Notes: generated from the letters alone by a model not told the origin. A DNA stretch of 64,000 nt from Saprospiraceae bacterium (GCA_019638455.1 JAHBTU010000001.1:139501-203500), one strand, 5' to 3'; shown: positions 8,976-18,089, numbered from the stretch's first letter. A program made the numbers and translations.

Positions 8976-9772
8976 TTTGAAGGACTGCTTGGCAGCGATT
9001 TTGAGTTTCTGATTTTATCTATCACGCCACTTTCAAATGCTTGCCGCATTTTGATTCGGTCGTCTTCGTCGTCGCAAATTGTTTCGCAACTGAGCATTGA
9101 AACAATGATTGAGCTGTCGTTCAAAACTGTGATGAGCAAATCGTAACGTGGCAGTCGGGGGCATGCTTCGGTTTTAATTCTGATGGTTATGGTGTCTGGG
9201 TTTGAATTTGAAAACCCTGAGTAAAAGTTCGATGCATCCTCCTGAGTCAATTTCTGTAAGCCTTTTTCAAAATCATTTTTTGACATTTTCAGCAAGTACG
9301 GCTTGTCGTAAGCGACTGTTCCATCAGCTCTGCTTGTGGCCGTAAACGCGAATATGCTAATCATCATCGGAAAAACGGGGTTGACTTTTAATGGCAAAGC
9401 AGGTAGGGAGCGATTGCAAAATCTGAACGCCAACGGCAGCACGGACAAAGCCAGCAAATCTGAATAATCCACCACCCGCCCTATTTGCCACATTCCCAAA
9501 GTGTTCCAGCCGCCAATCAAACACTGGCTGAAAGGTGATTTCCAAAAAATAAAAAACACGGCGACGGCTGTGAAAATCAAGTGTTTGTGTTTTGGGAAAA
9601 TTGCCGTCCAGAAAATCGGGAACACAAATAGCCCTGCAAAATCGGAGAGTTTTCCAGTGAACCAATTGCCGTATTCGGTCTTCCAAACCCAGTCGTTCAG
9701 CAGCAGCAACGCCAGCGCAAGGAGGAAGGCGGGCACAGTTAGTAAATCAAGACGCTGGCTGCGGTTTTGCAT
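8972..9772 (-). CDS. Hypothetical membrane protein
   Basis: No family recognised. From the ATG at 9772 (MQNRSQRLDLL) the protein has 266 residues. An alternative ATG at 9814 would add 14 residues but overlaps the promoter-like region of the divergent Uma2 pseudogene. The first 130 or so residues hold about four hydrophobic segments, including a KLSDFAGLFVFPIFW stretch. The remainder is soluble and acidic, with a Cys pair (ACPRL, SCETICDDEDD). The stop overlaps the ATG of the GH3 gene (8972-8975), implying translational coupling, yet nothing in the sequence indicates a role in glycan use. Confidence 0.8.
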   Translation of the reverse strand: MQNRSQRLDLLTVPAFLLALALLLLNDWVWKTEYGNWFTGKLSDFAGLFVFPIFWTAIFPKHKHLIFTAVAVFFIFWKSPFSQCLIGGWNTLGMWQIGRVVDYSDLLALSVLPLAFRFCNRSLPALPLKVNPVFPMMISIFAFTATSRADGTVAYDKPYLLKMSKNDFEKGLQKLTQEDASNFYSGFSNSNPDTITIRIKTEACPRLPRYDLLITVLNDSSIIVSMLSCETICDDEDDRIKMRQAFESGVIDKIRNSKSLPSSPSK

Positions 9773-9773
9773 T

Positions 9774-9805
9774 TTTGAAAGTTTGATGCCTGAACTGTAT
9801 TTTTG
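9774..9805 (+). promoter_or_regulatory. Bacteroidota promoter (-33 TTTG / -7 TAttTTTG)
   Basis: TTTG at 9774-9777 and TAttTTTG at 9798-9805 are separated by 20 bases, matching the known Bacteroides consensus spacing. It would start transcription about 15-20 bases before the ATG of the Uma2 pseudogene at 9826. Confidence 0.65.
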
Positions 9806-9825
9806 TCCAATCAAAAATTTACGAC

Positions 9826-10413
9826 ATGAAGGACGAAGTTTTGACTACCAACCGCCCGATGACCGTCGAGGAATATATCGAGTTCGAGGAACGCTCCGAA
9901 ATCCGCCACGAATTCATCAATGGAAACCTGATACCTATGCCCAGCACTACCCTATTCCACAATGACATCTGCATCAATTTAGTCATTTTACTCCGTTCTT
10001 TGCTGACAAAAGGAGATTACAAAATCCAACAGGAAAACGTGAAAGTCCAAATCTCAACCGAGAAGGATTACACCTACCCTGATGTTGTTGTGACCGGCGA
10101 CTCACGCGATTTCTAACAGCGTTACATCATCCAACACCCTTCCATCATCTTCGAGGTCATGTCCAAAAACTCCCGCATCGAAGATTCTGCCGACAAATTC
10201 ATCCGCTACAAAAACATCGCCTCGCTCCAAAATTACATCCTCGTGGACTCTGAAAAAATCTTCGTCGAGGTGCGCGTCAAGTTGGAAAACGGCGATTGGG
10301 AAGCCTCCACTTACCTGCAATCCGATGAGCGTTTCCCGATTCCGGCTTTGGGAATTGAGTTGGAGCTACCAGCTGTTTATGAGGGGGTTAGTTTTCTGGT
10401 TGAGAAGGGTTGA
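9826..10413 (+). pseudogene. Uma2-family endonuclease gene broken by one in-frame stop
   Basis: Uma2 (DUF820) proteins are small PD-(D/E)xK-fold nucleases of unknown biological role, common in multicopy in cyanobacteria and some Bacteroidota. The first part (9826-10116, 96 codons) has the N-terminal signature and the conserved YPDVVVTGD. After an in-frame TAA at 10114-10116 the same frame continues with QRYIIQHPSIIFEVMSKNSR, IRYKNIASLQNYILVD and the usual C-terminus. No frameshift is involved, so the whole 195-codon gene differs from an intact one by a single codon. The conserved Asp lies before the stop and the conserved Glu after it, so neither half alone should be active. An ATG at 10159 could start the second half. 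A well-formed promoter precedes it. Confidence 0.85.
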
Positions 10414-10720
10414 TAAAGTTGATGAGGGTTTAAGAAGGTTGATAATCCAACCCGGGAATGTTGAGAAAAACGTGTCAAACCTTCCTATATCTTTTTCACA
10501 CGGCGAACGCTGCATTCAAAGGAGCATAAGTTATTGAAAGACAAAACTCTGTGCCTCCGTGTCTCTGTGTTTTCTCATTGCCCGAATTGGGGCGACACAG
10601 TTTTGTAGGCACTCTCACCAACCCCGATAAACCTTCATCAACTTCATCAACCTTCATCAACCTTCATCAACTTCATCAACTTCATCAACCTTCATCAACC
10701 TTCATCAACCTTCATCAACC
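10410..10720. repeat. Tandem TTCATCAA repeat and flanking word repeats
   Basis: This gene-free 300-base stretch holds nine copies of TTCATCAA spaced 9 or 10 bases apart (about 10633-10717). A partly complementary set of GTTGAT words lies at 10410-10450, and a CTCTGTG/CCGTG word cluster (10545-10575) between them. The spacing and lack of unique spacers exclude CRISPR. The final copy supplies the stop codon (TCA at 10715-10717 on the + strand) of the - strand GH144 fusion gene. Confidence 0.8.
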
Positions 10721-12895
10721 TTTTTTCTTCTGTGCAAAAAGCCACTCCAACACCGCCGGATTGTAGTACGTCGCGTCCCACACATTATGCCCCAAAGTCG
10801 AATATTCTGTGTACCGCACTTTGCCGCCCACCTTTTTCAAAGCCTCCACCATTTCCCAAGAAAATTTTGGCAGAACTGCCTCGTCCAATCGTCCGTGAAA
10901 CACCCACAGCGGGATGTCTTTGATGCGCTCCACGCTTTTCGGGTCGCCGCCGCCACAGAGTGGAATCCCGGCAGCAAACAAATCGGGGCGGCGCATCAAG
11001 GCATCAAAAGTCCCGAAGCCGCCCATACTCAAACCCGTGATATACACGCGATTGCGGTCAATGTCTGGGTGTTCCTGCAAAGTTTTTTCGAGCAACTCGA
11101 TGACCATACGCCCGGGCACGGTTGGATTTTTTTCATCAAAAACAAGTTTCGCGTCGCGGGAGGAGCCAGCCCAGCGTTCGTTGGGCGGGCATTGCGGCAC
11201 GAGCAGATAACAGGGGTGTTTTTGGCGCATTTCTTTTTCCACGAAGGCATGGACGCTGTTTTTCATTTGCGAGGAGTTGTCCACGCCGCGCTCGCCGGAG
11301 CCGTGTAGGAAAATGACAAGGGGGTATTTTTCTCCTTGCTTCGCATTGGCTGGCTCCATGAGTTGGTAGGGAAGTTTGTTCCCCGCCGCGTCTTTGTAAT
11401 CCAGTCTTTTGAAAAAGCTGTTATTGTCCACCGGAACGTCGGGGTTGGGCTTGGCTTTTTCGCCATCGGCCCAAGTAATGCCTTTGGCAAGTTTTTGAAA
11501 GTCAACTTTGTCGAGCCAGCCGCCGGCGAATCCCGCCCGTTTCAGCCCCTGCACGATGTAGGGATTTTTTTTCATCAAATTCCAAAGCAGGCCGCTTCGG
11601 TAGTTCTCAATCATCAGCACAATCGGGCCTTGGTCAATGCCGAGTTGGTCACGGTCAACCCAGTACGGGTAGCCCGCTTGGGCGTTCGGCGACTTGGCGA
11701 GAGCGGTGAAAGTTTCATTGTAGCCGTCGAAAAAACCGTAGGGGCCGACAGGCCAGCGATTCCACATCGCCTCTGCGGCGGGCAGCACGACTTCGGGCGC
11801 AAAAGGCATGGAAGCGAGCGCTGCCGTCGGGGCAATCGTACCGTCGTCGTCGAGGTAATCAATTGCCACGCCGCGCGCGGCATAGCCGGGGCAAAAGATG
11901 CGTTTGCCCTCGTGTTCCATTTCGGCATCGGGGCCGTCGCCAGCCGTGAGGCCCCAGATATTTTCGCCATAGCCTTTGAATTTGAGGGGATTGTCAATGC
12001 AGTGCTGGCGATTGGCGAGGGTGGCGCGGCGGGAGTTTTCAAAATAATCGAAACCCGCTTTTTTCATGTGCGGGTCTTGAATGCCTTTGAAGTCTATCCA
12101 GACATGGCTGTACTGGTGGCCAAAATGGGGGCCGAAATTCACCATGTCCTGCCCTTTGAAGTCAGTGCGGTAGTATGATTGGCACCAAGCATCCCAACCT
12201 GCGGCGGGAATGGGGTGAGTGGGTGAGCCGAGCGCCATGATGACCAAAATCATGGCTTCGTTGTAGCCGCGCCATTCGGCGGCGAGGAAGCCGCGTTCGG
12301 GAAACCAGCCCATGCTCATGCGGTGGTGCTCGTTGAGGTACCAGTCGAACTCAACGCGGCGGAAAAGGAAGTCGGAGACTTCGCGGATTTCTTTTTCGGC
12401 AGGGTTGTTTTGGTCAAAATAACTCATGCACGAGAGCACGCCCGCCATGAGCAAGCCCGTGTCAATACTGGATAGTTCGACATTTTTGTAACGTAGCGCG
12501 TCGTCGTTGTTGAGAAAATGATAGAACCAACCGCGATAACCTGCTGTGCCGGAGGCTTCGGGGCCTTGTGGCAAATTTTTCAGGAATCGAAGGGTTTTTA
12601 ACACGCGTTCGGCCGCTTGTGCGCGGGTGATCCAGCCCCTTTCTGCGCCAACAAGATAGGTGGAAAGACCAAATCCTGTGGCGGCGATGCTCGAAAAATC
12701 GTCGCGGGGGTAACGGTCGGGGATTTGAAAAGTCGTCTTGTGCGCCAGTTCCCAGAAATAAAGGAAATGGCGGCGCTGGAGTTCGTCGAGGGAAAAGGGC
12801 GGTTTTTCCGCGCCGATGGCGGGAGCGGGTTTTTGTGCTTTTGCAAAAGGAAATAAAAATAAAAGGCTCAATGCCAGCAAATAGCGATGGAGCAT
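10715..12895 (-). CDS. GH144-type beta-1,2-glucanase fused to an alpha/beta-hydrolase
   Basis: A two-domain secreted enzyme. I use the ATG at 12895 because it begins a clean signal peptide (MLHRYLLALSLLFLFPFAKA); the longer frame from 12946 is encoded by an inverted repeat. Residues about 30-460 match the PF10091 glycoamylase-like family that contains GH144 endo-beta-1,2-glucanases: DDGTIAPTAALASMPFAP, GPYGFFDGYNETF, LGIDQGPIVLMIENYRSG, and the acidic residue Glu213 in GYNEA, a likely catalytic position (inference from family conservation). Residues about 490-726 form a serine-hydrolase domain with LHGSGERG, nucleophile Ser623 in GLSMGG, and plausible Asp671 (GRLDE) and His703 (LGHN). The pair could remove acyl substituents and cut the glucan, for example on bacterial osmoregulated glucans (hypothesis). 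No T9SS domain is seen. Confidence 0.88.
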   Translation of the reverse strand: MLHRYLLALSLLFLFPFAKAQKPAPAIGAEKPPFSLDELQRRHFLYFWELAHKTTFQIPDRYPRDDFSSIAATGFGLSTYLVGAERGWITRAQAAERVLKTLRFLKNLPQGPEASGTAGYRGWFYHFLNNDDALRYKNVELSSIDTGLLMAGVLSCMSYFDQNNPAEKEIREVSDFLFRRVEFDWYLNEHHRMSMGWFPERGFLAAEWRGYNEAMILVIMALGSPTHPIPAAGWDAWCQSYYRTDFKGQDMVNFGPHFGHQYSHVWIDFKGIQDPHMKKAGFDYFENSRRATLANRQHCIDNPLKFKGYGENIWGLTAGDGPDAEMEHEGKRIFCPGYAARGVAIDYLDDDGTIAPTAALASMPFAPEVVLPAAEAMWNRWPVGPYGFFDGYNETFTALAKSPNAQAGYPYWVDRDQLGIDQGPIVLMIENYRSGLLWNLMKKNPYIVQGLKRAGFAGGWLDKVDFQKLAKGITWADGEKAKPNPDVPVDNNSFFKRLDYKDAAGNKLPYQLMEPANAKQGEKYPLVIFLHGSGERGVDNSSQMKNSVHAFVEKEMRQKHPCYLLVPQCPPNERWAGSSRDAKLVFDEKNPTVPGRMVIELLEKTLQEHPDIDRNRVYITGLSMGGFGTFDALMRRPDLFAAGIPLCGGGDPKSVERIKDIPLWVFHGRLDEAVLPKFSWEMVEALKKVGGKVRYTEYSTLGHNVWDATYYNPAVLEWLFAQKKKG

Positions 12896-12910
12896 GACGA
12901 AACGATTAGA

Positions 12911-12997
12911 CGGTGAACGATGCACGGTACACGGCACACGGTACACGATGCACGGAATTTGAAACGCCGTGTACCGTGTACCGTAAACCGTTCGCCG
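12911..12997. repeat. Inverted repeat of GTACACGG words
   Basis: Arms 12911-12941 and 12967-12997 (31 bases each) are reverse complements with about five mismatches, around a 25-base loop. They are made of repeated CGGTACACGG-like words. The hairpin lies between the stop of the six-module T9SS gene and the start of the GH144 fusion gene on the same strand, so it may terminate or attenuate transcription or protect the mRNA end. Confidence 0.75.
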
Positions 12998-12998
12998 T

Positions 12999-15900
12999 TT
13001 ACTGCTTCACAAACTTGGCGTTGCCAATCAGTTGACCCTGTTCGTTGTAACCCGCCATGGTGTAAATGCCCGCAGGCAATGAGGTCACGTCAATGCGCGT
13101 CTGTGCGTCGCCGGAAGTATTGACCGAGGAGAGCCGTTGACCAAAGATGTTGAAGACATCAATGCGGTTGATGCCCTCGAAATTCTCCACGCGCAAGTAG
13201 TCCGACACGGGGTTGGGCAGGATGCGCATCGCGGCCACCGTAGGCGTGAAGGTACTGACCGCGCCGCACACGCCATCGCCGATGATGATGTCGTCGAAGT
13301 AGGTAATGCGGTCGGTGCCGATGCCGGTGGAGCCGATATCAACGAGTACCGTGAGGCGATTGTATCTGTCGTTGTCGCCCACGGTGGGGAACGCGAACAC
13401 GAGTTCTTCCCACTCGTTCACCTTCGTGTTGTCGGCGGTGATTTCAATGGGCGGAATCGGGTTGCCAAACACCTCCACCTTCATGGTGAACTTGCCGATG
13501 TGGTCCATCAGCACTTTCGTCCTGATTTGTTTGTTGCCTTTAAAATCTATGGCTGCGTCCAAGTCAGCGAATGCACCAGAGAAAATAGGCGCAGACCCTG
13601 ACTGCACATATCGGATGACCTTGTTGCTGGTGTTGATGCCTGCTTTTAGGGGATTGTCCACGATGGTGGTTGTTTGGCCATCCAACGGGTTGTTGTTGAA
13701 GTAGGCGAAATTGGGCAAGGTGGTGTTGGCCGTTTCATTGTCGCCCACGCAGCCACTATACCCCTTGCGCCGCCAGCGAATGTTGTCCACATAATAGGTG
13801 CCGCCGCCAGTTGGACTTAGCACGTTGAAGAAGATGACCAGTTTGTTGCCGGGGGTGCCTTGCGCGGCGCTAAAATCGAGACTGAAAGTGTGCCACTTGT
13901 TCTTTGTTGGGAGCGTGTCCCATCTTTCCACGTTGGCGCCGTTGCCCTCTATTTTGAAGAGGAATGGCACATTGTCGAACGGCGACCATACCTGCACCTC
14001 CAATTGATTGTTCAAACTCAAATCGGGGGCTGCGGGCAACGTGAAGCCGATGCCTGCAAACTCGGTGCCGGCACCTGCCGGGTCGTTGTATTCACCCACT
14101 TTTAGCGACGAGTTTTCGACCGCTTGCTGCGGGTTGTTGATGACTTTCAAATCGCTTGCGCCATAGAAAATCTCGACAAAGTTGCGTTGACATTCAAAGT
14201 CGTCAATGAACACCGGATTGGGTTGCACGTCAATGCAGGGGTCAACGGTGGCAACGCCCTGACGGAGGTTGTCAATGCACCACGACTGGCCGGGGGAGGC
14301 GGCATCGGGGTTGAAGATGATGCGAATTTCGCCAAAATCAGTGACAGCGGAGAACGGCGAGAAATCGAAGCCAAGCGTCTCCCATTCGCCTGGTGTGGCA
14401 ATGGCGGCTTCCACCGATTGGTTGCCCGCGATGGGCGAGAAAAGCTGCATCCTGACTTTGGTGCCTGGCGCGACGCTGGCTGGGCTGAGCACGTCGAGGT
14501 TGAATTGGGGGAAATCCGTCAAGTCGAAGTTGGCCGTCAGATTGATGGCTTGCAAAGTGGAAAGGGGCGACGAGCCTTTCGAGTAGCAACCCACCTGCGA
14601 CGAGCTGTTCACCGCGTTCGGGCTGGGGTTGGCTGTCGGGGCGGTGAAATTGCCGTGGATGACGTTGTCGCCGTTGAGCGGCTGCCAACCCAGGTTGAGC
14701 GGCGACTCCTGAAAGTCTTCCACGTTGATGCCCTTGGGCGCATACAACTTGATGTCGTCCGCATAGTAGATTTCGCCCGGCTCGCCATTCACGCCGGCAT
14801 TGAAGAAAATGACCAAGCGCGTGTGTCCTTTGCCGATTTCGCTCTTGAAGTCCACGAAGTATTCCACCCATTTGTTGACCTCGGTCACGGGTACGCCTAC
14901 TTCTTTGGCCCCCGAACCGCCCTCTATTTTGAGCAGCAAGGTGCCCGTTTTGGGGGCCCATACTTTGAGGCCGAACAGATAGCGTTCGCTCAGGTCAATG
15001 GGCTTGCCATTGTCTATCACAAATGCGGCATATTCGGTGCCGGGGCCGGTGCGCCGACGAAATTCGCCCACCTTGCGCGAATTGTTGTCGGGACTGGGGG
15101 CTGGGTTTTTCACGACGTGGATACTGTCCCATCCAATGCCATACACCGCCCGGCGGTTGCAGTCGAAGTCGTCGAGTATGTCGGGGTCGGGCGTGGTGCC
15201 TGCGCAAGCGCCTTGTGGCAGCGCCTGAATGTCGTCGATATAAAAGGTGTCGCTGCTGCCAGTTATGAAAGGAGAGAACACGATGAGGATCTTGTCCAAT
15301 TGGGTCAGATTGGCTGCCCCGGAAAAATCGAAGGTGTATTCCTGCCATTTGTTGGCGACGGCGATGTTTTTGAACTGCTCTATTTGCCCGCCGGGGCCTT
15401 CCAACTTGAACAGCATCTCCGTGTTTTTCGGTGCCCACATCTTGATTTTGAACTGATTGTAGGTGGACAAATCAAGCGGCGTGGAGCGGGTGCCGAACGC
15501 AAAGTTGAAGTCGAAGTTGGGGTTGTTGACGAAAGCGCCCACGGTGGCCGAGCCGTTCACTGCGTCAGGTGCGGGGTTGGCGATGGCACCGAGGTAAGTG
15601 CCGTTCAGGCTTGTCCAAGTGATGCCGGAGGGAGCCTCGAAGGTTTCGATGTCTTGCGGGGCTTTCACGGCACGGAGGTCGTCGAAATAGTAGGTGTGGG
15701 CGCTGCTCTCGGTGCCGGGGTCGAAGAAGATGATGATTTTCGTCAGCCCCGTGTAATACTCAGCGGCGCTAAAATCAAAGGTGAGCTCCACCCACTGGTT
15801 GGCGGCGGGCATCACGGCTGTTTTTTCGATGGCAGGCCCGGTGCCTTCGAGTTTGAGCAGCACGGGGGTGGCGGTGGCGCACCAGACTTTGAGTTTGAAT

Positions 15901-16175
15901 TGATTGAACTCCGTGAGGTTGAGTGGGGGCAGGTTTTGCACCCAGAAAAGGCTGTAAGCGTGAGAGCCGCTTTTTGTGTAAGAGCCGACGAAGCCGCTGC
16001 CGTTCACGGCATCGGGGCCGGGGTTGGCGATGACACCGTTGTAGGTGCCATTGGCTGCCTCCCATGCGAGGTCGGATGTGCCGCCCTCAAAGTCTTCATA
16101 GACGATTTGGGTTTGGGCTGTTGCCACGACAAGGCTCATCAAGGCGAGCAATGTAGTAAGGAAGAGCTTTTTCAT
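12999..16175 (-). CDS. T9SS-secreted protein with six repeated carbohydrate-binding-like modules
   Basis: The 1058 residues comprise a signal peptide (about 1-21), six tandem modules of roughly 140-165 residues (starting near 22, 172, 330, 480, 650 and 800) and a T9SS type A sorting domain (about 975-1058, from ILPNPVSDYL to AKFVKQ). Most modules share the pattern DFE/DDF near the start, ANPxPxAVNxSxxVG, a WAP or WSP-type strand with LLKIEG, NKWxEYxFDFS, and a closing YYxDDI. The overall pattern is a beta-jelly-roll of the CBM type. There is no catalytic domain. The same module occurs twice in the T9SS protein at 46266 in the second glycan locus. It sits between two GH144-type genes, so it is probably a surface or secreted glucan-binding protein (inference). 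Confidence 0.88.
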   Translation of the reverse strand: MKKLFLTTLLALMSLVVATAQTQIVYEDFEGGTSDLAWEAANGTYNGVIANPGPDAVNGSGFVGSYTKSGSHAYSLFWVQNLPPLNLTEFNQFKLKVWCATATPVLLKLEGTGPAIEKTAVMPAANQWVELTFDFSAAEYYTGLTKIIIFFDPGTESSAHTYYFDDLRAVKAPQDIETFEAPSGITWTSLNGTYLGAIANPAPDAVNGSATVGAFVNNPNFDFNFAFGTRSTPLDLSTYNQFKIKMWAPKNTEMLFKLEGPGGQIEQFKNIAVANKWQEYTFDFSGAANLTQLDKILIVFSPFITGSSDTFYIDDIQALPQGACAGTTPDPDILDDFDCNRRAVYGIGWDSIHVVKNPAPSPDNNSRKVGEFRRRTGPGTEYAAFVIDNGKPIDLSERYLFGLKVWAPKTGTLLLKIEGGSGAKEVGVPVTEVNKWVEYFVDFKSEIGKGHTRLVIFFNAGVNGEPGEIYYADDIKLYAPKGINVEDFQESPLNLGWQPLNGDNVIHGNFTAPTANPSPNAVNSSSQVGCYSKGSSPLSTLQAINLTANFDLTDFPQFNLDVLSPASVAPGTKVRMQLFSPIAGNQSVEAAIATPGEWETLGFDFSPFSAVTDFGEIRIIFNPDAASPGQSWCIDNLRQGVATVDPCIDVQPNPVFIDDFECQRNFVEIFYGASDLKVINNPQQAVENSSLKVGEYNDPAGAGTEFAGIGFTLPAAPDLSLNNQLEVQVWSPFDNVPFLFKIEGNGANVERWDTLPTKNKWHTFSLDFSAAQGTPGNKLVIFFNVLSPTGGGTYYVDNIRWRRKGYSGCVGDNETANTTLPNFAYFNNNPLDGQTTTIVDNPLKAGINTSNKVIRYVQSGSAPIFSGAFADLDAAIDFKGNKQIRTKVLMDHIGKFTMKVEVFGNPIPPIEITADNTKVNEWEELVFAFPTVGDNDRYNRLTVLVDIGSTGIGTDRITYFDDIIIGDGVCGAVSTFTPTVAAMRILPNPVSDYLRVENFEGINRIDVFNIFGQRLSSVNTSGDAQTRIDVTSLPAGIYTMAGYNEQGQLIGNAKFVKQ

Positions 16176-16229
16176 AATTTTTAGATTGGTTGTGTGTGTA
16201 TGAAAGTGCGTTGCAGTTTTGTGCGTTTG

Positions 16230-18089
16230 TTATTTCACCATTACCTTCCCTGTCCATCTTCCGCTTTTGCTGCCTGTCATTTCCAAAAAATAAATTCCCT
16301 GCGGAAGGTCTTTCAAGTGAAGTGTTTTTTGAAAAAGGCCCGCCGGCATTTCCATGTCTTGGAACAATGCTCGGACGGGCCTGCCCTGCGTGTCAATTAT
16401 TCGTAGTGTCAGTTTTTGCGGCGCGAGAATGGAACATTCCACGTTCAACATTTCTTCGGTGCTGATGGGATTGGGGAAAACGAACACGTCGAAGCCGTTT
16501 TTTCCCAAAAAATCTGCTTGTGTGCCGCTCGCGTCGGGTTGAAAGCCGAGTGCCTCAAGTGCGGGCTGTATCTCCGGGTTTTGCATGAAGAGGTTCCACA
16601 ACAATCCCGTGCGATGGTTTTCCAGCATCACCACGATGGGGCCTTGGTCTATGGCGAGATAGGACGATGCGAACCAGTCCAGCTTTAGGTTGAAAGCGTC
16701 GTAAAAACCGTAGGGGCCCCATAGCCGCTCGCCTTGCGCACGGTAGAAATGGCGCAGGGCAGCAAGGCTCTCGCTGGGGGTGTAGGGCATGGACGACAGG
16801 GCTGCGGTGGGCGCGATGGTGCCGTTGTCGTAGCCGGGGTGGTGCTCGCGGTAGCCAGCGAGGGGGTCGTCGCTGGAGGTGAGGCCCCAACATTCAGCCG
16901 AGTAGCCCGTGAAGTTGGATGGGTTGTTGATGCTGTAAGCGTGCTGGATGAGCGAGTGGTTTCGATTGCGCTGGAAATAGTTGCAAAAGGCATCTTTCAC
17001 GTTGCGAGGGTCGAAGCCGAGATAAGAGTAGTGTGCGAAGAAGAGTGGCCCGCCCGCTGGCGGGCCGCAAAATATGGGATAGCCGTAGTAGGTGCTTCCA
17101 TTGGCATAGTTGCCAGCCGTCCAGCCCGTCTGATAGAGGCTGCCCGGCACCCCGTGTGTCGGGGAGGCTGCGGCAAGCAGGTAGGTGATGTGTGTTTCGT
17201 TGAAGCCGCGCAGGGGGAAGTTCATTTGCCAGCCGTGGTTGGGCGACCAATGCCAGTAGAGGGTTCCGCTGCCGTTTTTGCGATACCAGTCCCACTCCAC
17301 CGCCTCCCAAAGACCGGTAATGGCGTTGCGCAGGGCATTTTCAAGGGGTGTGTTCTGGTCAAAATACTGCCGCGCCGTCAGTAGTCCTTGCATCAAAAAC
17401 GCTGTCTCCACCAAGTCGCCGCCATCGTCGTATTGGCTAAACGGGATGGCCTTGCCAGTGGAGCCATTGAGCCAGTGCGGGAAAACGCCGTGAAAGCGGT
17501 CGGCCAATTGCAGGAAGGAAATGATTTGAATCATGCGGTTCACGGCGGCTTCTCGCGTCACCCAGCCTCGTTCTGTGGCCACCACGATGGCCATGATGCC
17601 AAACCCCGAGCCTCCGGTGGTCACTATGTTATTGTCGCCATTGCTGCGTTCGCGTGCCAGTCCGCTAAGCGGGTGGGCAAAGTCCCAGAAATATCGGAAG
17701 GTATATTGCTGCACCATGTCCATGAGTTGTTCGTCGCTCATGGCGGCGGTGGTGGCGGAGGCGGGTTCTGAGAAATCGCTGAGCGCACCGAGCGCAGCTG
17801 TCGTCCGTACCTTGTAGTGGCGCGTGAGTGCCTGCCCCTCGTCGCCCGTCCAGTCAATGATGGAGCGGGTGGAGGGGCCGACGTTTTGCAAGAGGTCGAA
17901 TTGCGAGCCGTCGGTGGAGCGGAACACTTGGTAGCCTGTGATGTTGGCTGAGTTGCTGGGTTGCCAATGCAGCTCGATGTGGCTGTCGTAGCCCGAGGCG
18001 GCCACATTGGCAGGGGGCGCTGGGGTTTGCGCCGAAAGGCATCCTGCCCAAAGGGCTGATGCGAGGAGGGTAAATCGGATTATGGTCAT
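16230..18089 (-). CDS. GH144-type endo-beta-1,2-glucanase with FnIII and T9SS domains
   Basis: A 619-residue secreted enzyme: signal peptide (1-20), fibronectin type III domain (about 25-115), PF10091/GH144 catalytic domain (about 118-530) and T9SS type A sorting domain (about 535-619, from VFVFPNPISTEE to GKVMVK). Catalytic-domain hallmarks are FRYFWDFAHP, GFGIMAIVVATERGW, GFNET with candidate catalytic Glu298, DNGTIAPTAALSSMPYTP, WGPYGFYDAFN and AIDQGPIVVMLENHRTGL. GH144 founders (Chitinophaga pinensis, established) cut linear beta-1,2-glucan to sophorooligosaccharides. It is the first gene of the - strand glycan cluster; the six-module binding protein follows 54 bases later. PF10091 also holds uncharacterised members, so the linkage specificity is inferred. 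Confidence 0.87.
   Translation of the reverse strand: MTIIRFTLLASALWAGCLSAQTPAPPANVAASGYDSHIELHWQPSNSANITGYQVFRSTDGSQFDLLQNVGPSTRSIIDWTGDEGQALTRHYKVRTTAALGALSDFSEPASATTAAMSDEQLMDMVQQYTFRYFWDFAHPLSGLARERSNGDNNIVTTGGSGFGIMAIVVATERGWVTREAAVNRMIQIISFLQLADRFHGVFPHWLNGSTGKAIPFSQYDDGGDLVETAFLMQGLLTARQYFDQNTPLENALRNAITGLWEAVEWDWYRKNGSGTLYWHWSPNHGWQMNFPLRGFNETHITYLLAAASPTHGVPGSLYQTGWTAGNYANGSTYYGYPIFCGPPAGGPLFFAHYSYLGFDPRNVKDAFCNYFQRNRNHSLIQHAYSINNPSNFTGYSAECWGLTSSDDPLAGYREHHPGYDNGTIAPTAALSSMPYTPSESLAALRHFYRAQGERLWGPYGFYDAFNLKLDWFASSYLAIDQGPIVVMLENHRTGLLWNLFMQNPEIQPALEALGFQPDASGTQADFLGKNGFDVFVFPNPISTEEMLNVECSILAPQKLTLRIIDTQGRPVRALFQDMEMPAGLFQKTLHLKDLPQGIYFLEMTGSKSGRWTGKVMVK

Noticed and set aside
10633..10717. 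Possible CRISPR array
   Set aside because: The units are 9-10 bases in direct tandem without spacers, and no cas genes are nearby.
14124..16184. Long open frame of 686 codons on the + strand
   Set aside because: It is antisense to the six-module T9SS gene, whose signal peptide, repeated modules and sorting domain are clear. The opposite frame has no recognisable features and arises from codon bias.
16230..18089. GH15-type glucoamylase
   Set aside because: The sequence fits PF10091 (glycoamylase-like, GH144). The GH15 motifs are absent, and the glucoamylase name would mislead on substrate.
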